A stretch of DNA of 64,000 nucleotides, taken from positions 186,001-250,000 of the forward strand of contig JASGCC010000266.1 in assembly GCA_030067915.1 (NCBI GenBank), read 5' to 3'. The DNA is from Hydractinia echinata (Eukaryota; Cnidaria; Hydrozoa; Anthoathecata; Hydractiniidae). The notes under the pieces are model-generated. The model worked only from the letters and a program-made list of their open reading frames with translations. It did not search any database and was not told the DNA's origin. Below are positions 54,951 through 64,000 of the stretch, piece after piece. The translations under genes and the position numbers were made by a program. Each line of letters starts with the position of its first letter. Within the stretch, counting starts at the first letter, position 1.

Positions 54951-57258
54951 TCTCTATAATAATACGCCAGCTCTGTGTCTCTGTAACAGGCAAAGTGGAT
55001 GTGCTTATTTTTCTTTGATGTCGCCGAAAAAACCTTTGATGTTGCCGAAAAAACTATGTCTTTTTTGTCGAGAAATGCCGAGAGTTTGCGTTTGTTTGTT
55101 TGCGTTTTAAAATCACGTGATCAAAATAAAAAATTTAATTGGATGAATCAAACCACGTGATCAAAATAAAGCAATTTTATTTGCTGAAAATTCCAAGTTT
55201 CCCCTGACGATCAAAACAAACGTAAAAAGTTTGTTAAATGAAGTTCCTAGCACAAACACAAGCAAAAACAACTAGCTAGCTAGGAATTTATCAATATGTA
55301 GCCATTTTCTTTATACCTAGCTAAGTCGCAAGTTTATATTTAACTGACCACCTATTAGCTACTGTAGCTAGCTAATGTTAGCTTCAAACTTAAGATTACC
55401 AGCAGTACCTAGCTAACCTTTTTACATGTAAGCTATAGCTACCGTAGTTATCTTAGTGGTATTTGCTAGGAATATGACTGTAACTTATTTGACTTGACCT
55501 TTTAAGCTTAAATTAGAAGATATAACAAGCCACAACACCTTTTAAAATAGTATCTAAGGGCTCTTTTTTATGCAAATAATGTATTTTTCACATTCTGTGT
55601 AACTAAACTTACATCGGTTGCATGCAATATGACAAAACGATTTTTATTTAACATGTAGTAATTCTGGTAGCGTAAGTGTGATGATTTGTGTTGTTCTAGA
55701 TGTTCTGACTCAAATGTTTTTGTTTATGACATTTCGTGTTATTAAGAAAAGTTTATATAAACTTTTTTGAGGGGGTACTGTATACATGGTAACACCGAAG
55801 AAACTTGTGCTTTTTTTTAATTCTTATTTGACAGAGGTTTTTGGCATTATGGGGAAAATTTACGTAGCTTTTTCACATTTTTTGATTTTGTTGCAGTATT
55901 TACATGGGTTGTTGATTATTTATTTCTTAATTTTATTTTTTGGGGGGAGGTGGTGGAAGGATTTACATTTTTTACATTCCAACAAAATCCAGCAAACGTT
56001 ATTAAACCCTGAAAATATTAGGCATTTTCCTGATTCTTTTTTTGGTTTGCGAAGTTCTTTTTCTGCAAAAATTTCTAAAAATAAAGAACAGAAATTACTT
56101 ATTTTTAAATTTAAATTTAATTTCTTCCAATTTGTGGTTTTGATACTTTCATGTAAGAGTTTGTGGGCGAAGACATAAATCAACATGCTGAAAGAACTGA
56201 TGTTTGTTGATTTAGAATTACTAAACACAACCGTTTTTTATATTTAGTGTAAACTTTTGTGCATATGGCAATATTCAATACACCAAAAGAGCTACTTTGT
56301 GGATTTCGGTTTTATACTCGTTGTAAGCTATTTTTTTCTTCTTTTTGACATTTTGGATTAACTTATTGTTGTAGAAGGCATATACAATATGCATATAAAA
56401 AAATGGAATTTTGCAATTTTCACATTTTTATATAAATTCTTTGGACATTTTTAATTTACAGGCTGTGCGTGGTGAAACTTTAAGGTGAACATTTTGTGCA
56501 AGACAATGGCATGACATATATATAACTGATAGAACTGATTTTTGTTGTTTTAGATGTTATATTTTTGTTATTTTGTGAGGTCGTCCATACACAGACGAAG
56601 AATTAGATTTTGCAAGCTGTGTTTTCTATATTTTGTATATCTCATCTTTTATATTTGATTAAACTTTTGTGGAAGACCGTGGGTATGCAATGGACCAAAA
56701 TAAGAGAATTCAGTATTATTTAGAATTTGTATTTTGTGTTGAAAAAATTGATATAAAATGAACTGTTAGATTGATCGTTGTTGTTTTAAGAGGACTCATT
56801 ATGACTCAAACTTTTTTTTTTCATTTCTAATTTGACTGATTAGCCAAAAAAAATTTTTTGCCAATTGGTTTCACACTATACAAGCTGTTATTTTTTATAT
56901 ATATTTTATGTGAACATTCGTGACAGAATACTATGTGAGATTTCAAATTTTAACCTTGCAATCCATTTTTACACCTAAATAAAAATTTCTGGCAGAGGGA
57001 CAATTTAGTGTTTATTTTTCACATTTTGTGTCAACTTTTGGCAGGGTTTGTAATAAAAGTTTTAATTGTTTGCGTCTTTAAAATGAAACTGACAACAAAT
57101 GATTTTGTGATAAGAAACATAGAATAAATTTTAAATGCTTTTGAGTGGATTCCTCCACGGGATTTCGTTTAAAACGTTTCTTTTTTCAGCCTTCTTAATA
57201 AAATTATCAACAAACCTTTTTGTGATAAGTGGATTATTCCACGGGTTTAAATAACTAG
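54951..57258 (+). mobile_element. Helitron C, non-autonomous
   Basis: The 5' end TCTCTATAATAATACGCC is preceded by A, and the 3' end AAGTGGATTATTCCACGGG with CTAG at 57255-57258 is followed by T. It is 2308 bases with no gene. The leader shares TTTGATGTCGCCGAAAAA with Helitron A, and the AGCTAGCTAATGTTAGCTTC block (55365-55386) is the reverse of one in Helitron B (50190-50210). A second hairpin, GTGGATTCCTCCAC at 57146, suggests an older Helitron end inside. Confidence 0.9.
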
Positions 57259-58435
57259 TATACATATTAATTATTACCTTCAATTCTGCATAGTCATATA
57301 TTTTTGTGTTTTCGGCAAACTTGACAGGTTCAAATAACAGAAATAACAGAAGGTATCATTACATAACAGAAAGGTATTATTCTTCTTCAACATTTGCAAC
57401 CATTTGCTGCAATAAATGTTCCAATTTAGAATTTTAGGATTGAAATTAGGAAGTGAAGTTATTTTTTATTATATATGTTATGTTTTTATAGTTATTTCCT
57501 TTATTTAAAGTTGGTTTAGGTCTAGAACCGAAAAATATTGAATGATGGCAATACTAGAATATTCTTTTACGCAAATTTAAACTAATATGTTTCACAGGAA
57601 AAAGACTGCATAAAGGACACATTTTTAGCCGGTAATGTTTCTGTGCAGAGAATACGCAAATGTAGTTCGTGAATTAGTACATGTCCACACATATTAAAAT
57701 TCAGAATTCTTGAAAAAAAAAGGAAATTTTTGCACGTACGCGTAATTTCCATACCCAGTTTTGCAGTAAGAATTAAAATTAGTACCAATAAAATACACTT
57801 TTCAGCTTTTTTAAAAAGTCTTTAAACGTGACCCAAATAATGTCTTGGCTCTTTCCGAGTTACCCATCATTCGCCGAACATCCCTAAATGACAGTATTCA
57901 CATAGTATTTAGAAAAGACGATCCACAAAAACGTGTTAGCGGACCATAAATGATAAAATGAAATTCGCAAAAATATTTATACGCTGGCAAAAACACTTTC
58001 ATTCCCGGCCAACTGCAGAGCCGGCTGTCTTGGTTATCGTGTTTCATGGCTTGTTTTTTCTAAAATCTTGTTTTTTCTAAAATCGTATATTCCTTGTCTA
58101 CTATATTTTAAACTTGAAAGTAAATATATGTTTAAAACGGACTAACATGTCAGGAATATAAAAAACGTTCAGGCTGAGATTTCGCTAAAAAATAAGAACC
58201 TATTTAAGAATACGAACTTAAAGAAAAAATTATCAGAAACGATGTGATATCACGCAAAAACTACTTAGTATGGCAGTTGAACAATTTCAACAAGATGCAG
58301 GCGCTGCATAAACTATCTCGCTATTAAAAATGCACAGCTATGAAACATCTACAATGCGACCCAATTCTACAATTTCTGCTAACAAAAATACAGCCTATCA
58401 TCCATGGTTAAAAGTCGCGCGATTGAAACGTTTAT
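57259..58435. other. No gene seen
   Basis: AT-rich sequence with no convincing frame, RNA gene or repeat. Confidence 0.5.
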
Positions 58436-58700
58436 GGTCTTAAACGGCATTTAGGTGACAAAAAATCTAAATTTTGATGTCACCATCATGTTCAGCATAC
58501 TTTTTTTGTTAACTTTGCCAAATTTTGTCTAAAATAAAGTAGTTTTAATTTTTGGACCAATTTTGGCCTAAAATGACATTTAGGTGACAAAAATCAAAAT
58601 TATGATGTCACTATTATGTTCAGCATACCTTTTTTGTTAACTGTGCCAAATTTTGTCGAAAACAAATACCAATTTTGGCCTGAAACGTCATTTAGATGAC
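58436..58700. repeat. Two-copy tandem repeat of about 125 bp
   Basis: Blocks that begin CATTTAGGTGACAAAAA and contain TGATGTCACNATNATGTTCAG and AATTTTGTC occur at about 58448 and 58573. A third partial start lies at 58688 (CATTTAGATGAC). Confidence 0.75.
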
Positions 58701-58797
58701 TTCCAAGTACTTAGAGAGTTTAGGTACGAAGTTTAAATCTGTGACGTTGCAATTGACCATTTGGGACATTTAGTTAGTTACGAGTTGGAAACCTATC

Positions 58798-58962
58798 CTC
58801 GCAGGCGAGATAGTAAAAAGAAAAAAAAAAGTAAAAATAGTTACCAAGATGAGATTCGAACACACGACTACTCCCGTGTCGGTGCTCAGAGAGCCAAAAA
58901 TTTCCAATTTGGGACGGACAGCTGTATTTGAATACTCCTCGCAGGCGAGATAGTAATAAGTA
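58798..58962. repeat. tRNA-like segment between 20-bp direct repeats
   Basis: CCTCGCAGGCGAGATAGTAA occurs at 58799-58818 and 58939-58958. Between them, the reverse strand has GTGTTCGAATCTCATC, a pol III B-box-like sequence, and GGCTCTCTGAGCACCGACAC before it. It resembles a decayed tRNA or SINE insert with target duplications, but an A-rich stretch lies on the wrong side for a reverse-strand SINE, so the call is tentative. Confidence 0.4.
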
Positions 58963-59591
58963 TTTCGCTATATCTCGAAATCTCGTGACTCTCGGAAAAC
59001 TCTAGATCGGTTCCTCTGAAAGAAGATTAAATTTTACACAAGAGCAAGCTGTTTCATTTGGTTTTTCTCGCCCACTTAAGCAGTGACTTCTATGGCGTGC
59101 ATACTTTCCCTGTTCCTTACTTTTAGTTAGTTTTTAGCGTGACATTTTGTGACAAGTGTTAATATTTATATAAAATCATATATATTTTAATTTTTTAATT
59201 TTTCCAAACAGGACCCAAATTGATAGCAGTAAAGAATATATTTTTATATGTTATACTGAATAGGTCATCCTGTAAAAACATTATTTTAAATAAGTAATAA
59301 AAGAAATGTTTATGACTTGCTTGCCGCCATAAAAGTGTTAAGAACATACTTGGCATGAAATTTTTTACCGAATAAAAACAACTTTATACAACAAGATTTA
59401 TCTGCTTAATCTAAATCTGATCATATCTTTCTTTTTTCTCGGAAAACATTTGAATTTTGTAAGCACATCCAGTCTTATATGGATGCTTCATATATTACGT
59501 TACGTTAGTTCGAAAATGGAAAGTGAATATCGGAGGAGTAGTGTTATTTCCAAATTTATGCTGATATAAATCTTTCACATACTGTTGCAAT

Positions 59592-59633
59592 AGTTAAACC
59601 TTCATAGATTTCACAATCTATGAAGGTTTAACT
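59592..59633. repeat. Perfect 19-bp hairpin with 4-base loop
   Basis: AGTTAAACCTTCATAGATT, loop TCAC, then its exact reverse complement. The right arm text TGAAGGTTTAACTGTAGAGG recurs in altered form at 59790 (TGAAGGTTTGATTGTACAGG), so the hairpin is made from a local repeat. Confidence 0.8.
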
Positions 59634-60200
59634 GTAGAGGCATAATTTAAAGTGGCTTAGCACGGACACGAGGCTGATTCAATAGGCACATATTTGTTGA
59701 CAAATGACCCTCTCTTTATGTCACATGCGGTGATGGAACTCCTTTGCCTTAACTTTTCAAAAAAAATTTTCCGTGCCAACCCAATCCATGAAGGTTTGAT
59801 TGTACAGGCAAATTTCAAAGTCGCGTTCCTTATCACTTGACTTAAAATGACTTTCACACACAACTGCAGTGCAATGGGGCAACACAACGGCATACTACTA
59901 GTTTTCTTTTCATTCCGCTTCCTTTTGTGTACACATTGGTTTAATTTTAATAAATCTCGCATGTAGAAACCGTCCCATCGCAAACATAATGGATGGTTTC
60001 TATATTATTTTAAAGAAAAAAGTGAAATAACTTGAAAATGCAGCTTTTCCCCTTAAAAGTTCTCATGTAAATTTTTCTTCTTATTATGTCGGCTATCTGG
60101 TGAACACTATCTGAACTATTTTAAAAAAGCACCAGAAAAGTTATTATACATCTTATACAAAAGATGACATAATTTCAAAACCGCCAAGATATCCAATGGT

Positions 60201-60350
60201 CCGCAAAGGAAATAGAGAGGATCATATTTAGATTCTTATGGAATCTGAATACAGAGCCATTGGAAAGAGAAACAGTGTACTACAAGGTGGATTGTCACTA
60301 AAAAACGTATAGAAACAAGGTAACGCCCTCATTATGAAACACTATATAGA
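60201..60350. repeat. Repeat A, left copy (DIRS-like flank)
   Basis: A 150-bp direct repeat of 63082-63231, with about five differences. It abuts repeat B at 60351. Confidence 0.9.
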
Positions 60351-60420
60351 TTCTTTCCTATTCCTTATTCGGACAGAATAAATAAAAACATCCGTTTTTG
60401 GTATTTGTTGGATATTTGGA
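60351..60420. repeat. Repeat B, left copy
   Basis: About 70 bases (TTCTTTCCTATTCCTTATTC onward) repeated at 60967-61035 with one indel. The segment between, 60421-60966, has no gene; it contains a run of GAAG- and GCGAAG-type words near 60880-60960. Confidence 0.9.
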
Positions 60421-60966
60421 GTTGGTTTACAGCACGCACGGTTTTATATTTACAAATATCACTTCACGTCAGAACGCTTGCATTCTGTTAATTTCTAACC
60501 CTTATGTTCTTTGACAACTCATATTTTACATTAAAATTTTTACAAGAAACGAAACCAAAAACAGATATCTGTGATGGAACATCCACACGATCCATGCAGT
60601 ACTGCTACCCAATCGTGCACGGGTTCCTTAAACTCGTTTATACATAGATTATATTAGTTCTGTGTAGCGTTGTGCGTCGTTTGAATAACTGGACTGGTTG
60701 CTCTCCTTCTCTTCATCGTGCTGGACGCGCTTGTTACCATGGACACATGAAAGAGAAATATATTTTAGTTAAATAAAAAATAAAAAACGACTGTCTTTGA
60801 TGCTGTCCCAACAAACCGAGGTCTCACAAGTTTAAAAACGCCCTTTTTAAACGTGTCTTCACGGCGCATGCGTGAAGACATCTCCTTCGCAGATGCGAAG
60901 CTTCTTCCCGCGGAAACGGAAAGAAACTTCATTTCCTTCTTTCCTGCGCAACGAAGGAGATTACGC

Positions 60967-61035
60967 TTCTTTCCTATTCCTTATTCGGACAGAATAAATA
61001 AAAACATCCGTTTTTGGTATTTGTTGGTATTTGGA
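60967..61035. repeat. Repeat B, right copy
   Basis: A direct repeat of 60351-60420, lying 25 bases beyond the stop codon of the tyrosine recombinase. Confidence 0.9.
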
Positions 61036-61060
61036 GAGGAAAAAAGAGAAGCTGCAACCC

Positions 61061-62086
61061 TTAGGCTTTAGAAACTGAATATCTTGAAGTGTTACTGTCC
61101 TTAATATATTTATCTCTGTTGCTGGAGGAAGTCCATCTCCCATGCTTTCCAATTAACCTATCTGAAATGTTATTATTGGCGGCTGCTGTTGCCCCGCCCG
61201 ATCTCAATGAATGCAAACCGAAACTTTTTGTTTCTTCTTTTGTAATCGGTTTTAATAATTCCATGAATGTGTCTCTTAATCGGCTGTAAGATAACTGATA
61301 TTTTCCTATGGCTTTATGTCCTTTTCGAGTTTTTGAAAGTCTGCACATAAGGTACGAATCTGGTTCAAGTTTCGCTGTGAGGATGTACTTATTCAACCAA
61401 TAAATTGGACAGGAAATAGAATTGGTTTTACTAATATATATAATATTACCTTCTCAATGCTGGTCTGTTTTAGATCGAAAAACGTTTATTTTAATACCTT
61501 CGAGGCCTTGCTGGATGTCTTTTACCTTTAGTTCCTTTAACTCTCCAATTCTTAGGAATCCTGCGAATCCCAAAACGCACATCACTATAAATCTAAGATG
61601 TAATAAATTGTTAGTATACCCGTATAGTTTTACTATTTCGGTAAGTATTTCTGGAGTTAAAGGTCCCTTCTTATTTTTGGTTGAAGATTCCGAAGCTTGT
61701 CTGGTAGCGCCTTCTAGACATAATTTAACGAACTTTTGATCAGTTGGACTAGTTATTCCTGCTGAAATATGACCCCAACGAATGCCACAAAATGCTGATG
61801 TTAACGCGCTAGGTGGAGACTGTTCTTTTAACAAATCGTTAAGATAAAGACACACAAAAACGGATCTGCTGGTATGCTTCGAACTTCGCTAAAAGATTGT
61901 GACCACCTGACCCACTTTTCCCAAGCAGGTTTATACTTATTTAGCGTAGACTTGGCGAACGCCGATTGGATCACTTCTGGAAGAGAACTAGCAAGATTGC
62001 TTAAACGAGGGTTTTCAATTGATTCTGTTGTCTTCCATATGCCTTGTCGGAAAACGTTACCTAAAGAAATGTCGCAGGTAAGTTAA
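61061..62086 (-). pseudogene. Tyrosine recombinase of a DIRS-like element
   Basis: The reverse frame holds an N-terminal SAM-like part (AFAKSTLNKYKPAWEKWVRW near 61930), SAFCGIRWGHISAG and FAGFLRIGELKELKVKDI (first catalytic Arg), then LHSLRSGGATAAANN (His-x-x-Arg), LIGKHGRW (His) and RDKYIKDS (Tyr). All catalytic positions are kept. The frame is broken by one in-frame TGA at 61454-61456, where CGA would read through, and a shift near 61850 joining the N-terminal part. It ends at 61061. Such recombinases integrate DIRS-type circles without a DDE integrase. Confidence 0.85.
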
Positions 62087-62093
62087 TAATTAG

Positions 62094-62682
62094 TCATATA
62101 TACATTACATTACGAAATGCTTAAACTTTTCCATTTATATTTCGTCTAAAAAAGACGTATCGACTCGCACTGGCAAACAGCCCAGCTACCCAAAGAGGGT
62201 GTTCTGCCCAAAGAGGACGTATAAGCTTCAGCTGTTGTAACACTAAAACAGCCCGGCTACCCAAAGAGGGTTTCGGTCCAAAGAGGACGTATGAGCTTAC
62301 ATCGGCAGTTGTAACACAAAACAGCCAACTACCCAAAGAGGGTATTCAGTTCAAAGAGGACGTATCATTTTGCTCACCAGCATGTTGTCATATATACATT
62401 ACATTACGAAATGCTTAAATTTTTCCATTTATATTTCGTCTAAAAAAGACGTACCGACTCGCACTGGCAAACAGCCCAGCTACCCAAAGAGGGTGTTCTG
62501 CCCAAAGAGGAAGTATAAGCTTCAGCTGTTGTAACACTAAAACAGCCCGGCTACCCAAAGAGGGTTTCGGTCCAAAGAGGACGTATGAGCTTAGATCGGC
62601 AGTTGTAACACAAAAACAGCCAACTACCCAAAGAGGGTATTCAGTCCAAAGAGGACGTATCATTTTGCTCACCAGCATGTTG
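62094..62682. repeat. Two tandem copies of a 294-bp unit with inner sub-repeats
   Basis: Units at 62094-62387 and 62388-62682 are nearly identical. Each holds three sub-units of about 70 bp built on CTACCCAAAGAGGGT and CAAAGAGGACGTAT. A fourth partial sub-unit and two weaker ones (AACAGCCAATTAC) extend to about 62775. Reverse frames through it repeat PLWAEHPLWVAGL-type text. It lies between the RT/RNase H end and the recombinase. Confidence 0.9.
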
Positions 62683-62714
62683 TAACACGACAGCCAATTA
62701 CACAAAAACGATGC

Positions 62715-63092
62715 TTATTCAACCTCTTGAACTCCGTTCAAGCTTTTGTAACAGGAAAACAGCCAATTACCTTCAAACGTGGTTTTTGTAGCTTGTTGCT
62801 GCGACACAAATTTTGCAGAGTGTTCACTCAAAGTTGTAGAAGTAAAAATGCTATAATTTAATATGCATTGCTTTTTTAGTTTCCAATGAAATTTAACAAA
62901 TCCAGAAAAAATCGAATTTTCTGTGCTAATGAAGTAAGGGTCTAATACCAAACAATCCTTTACGAAGTCGTAGAATACTTTACCGTCTGGTGTTAGCAAC
63001 GGCCAAAAATATGCCGATTTCCACTCAGGTACTATTAACACTCCGCTACTTTTACAAATTTTCATATGCGTTAAAGTCTCACCGCAAAGCAA
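62715..63092 (-). pseudogene. DIRS/Ngaro-like RT-RNase H C-terminal fragment
   Basis: HMKICKSSGVLIVPEWKSAY and FWPLLTPDGKVFYDFVK match the segment that follows RNase H in DIRS-type elements, just upstream of the recombinase. The rest of RT is missing: repeat A begins at 63082, immediately at the start of this frame. Confidence 0.65.
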
Positions 63093-63231
63093 ATAGAGAG
63101 GATCATATTTAGATTCTTATGGAATATGAATACAGAGCCATTGGAAAGAGAAACAGTGTACTACAAGGTGGATTGTCACTAAAAAACGTAAAGAAACAAG
63201 GTAACGCCCTCATTATGAAACACTATATAGA
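63082..63231. repeat. Repeat A, right copy
   Basis: A direct repeat of 60201-60350. It lies at the upstream side of the reverse-strand DIRS-like genes. Confidence 0.9.
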
Positions 63232-64000
63232 ATCATTACAGGAAAACAGTAACTCTACTTCGCGCTTCTTAGCTACCCTAACGGCAATAACAGTTGGAAA
63301 ATACAAAAAATCCTGGAATTTCTCAAAAGAAAATAAATGCGTTGAAACTGTTAGTGGGAATATTCCAAAACACTATAAAAATATCCTAAATTACGAAAAA
63401 CCCACTGTTAAGAAAATATCAAGTTTTACATGAAACCATAAATAAGCCTGCAACAAAGCGTGAGAAAAGTGTGAGAAATTTATTGGTAAGAAAATAAGAT
63501 GGGAGAACATCTGACCGAATGTGTTTAACTCATATATAAAATATTAGCAACAAACGATAAATAAGTGGAGAAGATACAGAAATAAATTTAATGACAAATG
63601 CAATTTTGCAGACGATCCCGCATGTTTTTGAAACGTATCAATTAGCACGAAAAGGTATGCGACTATTATACAAAGAAAATTAGAAAACTACATGACACAC
63701 AAAAACAGTCAACGCCAACTGATTACATTTGCTTAAAAAACATCACAGAATTACTAAGAAAATTAAAAATAATCCCCTTAATAGTGACAATTACTATAGC
63801 TGTGTTGCAAGAGTTGTAGAATCAACGCAATACCAAATCATAAACAATTAAAAATAAATATAAACACCAACAATTTGGAAGGATTTAAACAAAACTGACC
63901 AGATATGCAAAATAGAAAGGAATGAACCAAGGTATCTTCTGTGGTAAATGAAATAAAATAAATAACGTCATACATTTAGAATTTGGAGGATTGGTGGATT
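63232..64000. other. No gene recognised
   Basis: AT-rich to the window end. A plus-strand frame at 63119-63433 crosses repeat A and has charged text but no recognised domain. Confidence 0.4.

Noticed and set aside
55786..56178. 130-codon hydrophobic frame in Helitron C
   Set aside because: Phe/Leu-rich text arises from T-rich DNA. It has no motif and no counterpart in Helitron B.
62094..62690. Regular repeats considered as a CRISPR array
   Set aside because: Units are 70 and 294 bp tandem repeats in a eukaryotic transposon context, with no unique spacers or cas genes.
63119..63433. 104-codon plus-strand frame at the right edge
   Set aside because: It begins in the duplicated repeat A. The other copy of that repeat carries a stop in the same frame, and no domain is seen.

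Overview
This is an AT-rich, intron-bearing animal genome segment from an invertebrate, probably a cnidarian. That guess rests on the mix of a tyrosine-recombinase-like exon, a KMT5A-like SET exon set, Helitrons, PIF/Harbinger, DIRS-like and restriction-endonuclease-type non-LTR elements. No sequence feature proves the taxon. Almost the whole window is mobile DNA, much of it nested and broken, with a few host-like genes spread thinly through it.

Left part (1-17130). A host-like gene runs in from the left. Its tyrosine-recombinase-like exon (731-1229, with an in-frame stop) splices in phase to an acidic exon at 2305-2409, and a further candidate exon lies at 9450-9536. The intron after 2409 holds a complete-ended PIF/Harbinger element (2583-6328), a 1.66 kb reverse-strand piece of 28S rRNA gene that abuts it exactly at the TTA target site, and a LINE endonuclease fragment. 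A Gypsy relic (11303-13890) follows, then a second, deleted Harbinger relic (about 13950-15310) and a zinc-finger LINE broken by a tRNA-type SINE (15578-17132).

Middle (17135-37980). A Helitron end at 17135 leads to an intact 1482-residue Rep/helicase gene. A matching Helitron 3' end stands at 26786. Between the helicase and that 3' end is a small four-exon gene with consistent phase-1 introns (25039-26234), a possible captured gene. Fragments of a LINE, a hAT transposase, a (GATGGGA)n array and a PHD/endonuclease/RT LINE follow. That last LINE is interrupted by an insertion with 289-bp direct repeats. Next comes a non-LTR element (32151-36452) whose decayed reading frames carry RT, CCHC, a restriction-like endonuclease and a C-terminal ubiquitin-specific protease. 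A second partial copy follows it head to tail.

Right part (38000-64000). A LINE ORF1/endonuclease relic precedes a complete-looking SET plus C2H2 zinc-finger gene (40538-44416). A decayed reverse-strand Helitron (46470-52865) hosts a piggyBac-type MITE with TTAA duplications and a nested non-autonomous Helitron (48823-51297). Another non-autonomous Helitron of the same family lies at 54951-57258. The right end is a DIRS-like reverse-strand relic with a tyrosine recombinase, direct repeats and a 294-bp tandem repeat.

The mobile elements form a few interacting families rather than one pathway: autonomous Helitron A could supply Rep/helicase in trans to Helitrons B and C, which share its ends. 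The SET-zinc-finger gene and the recombinase-like gene are the best host-gene candidates.
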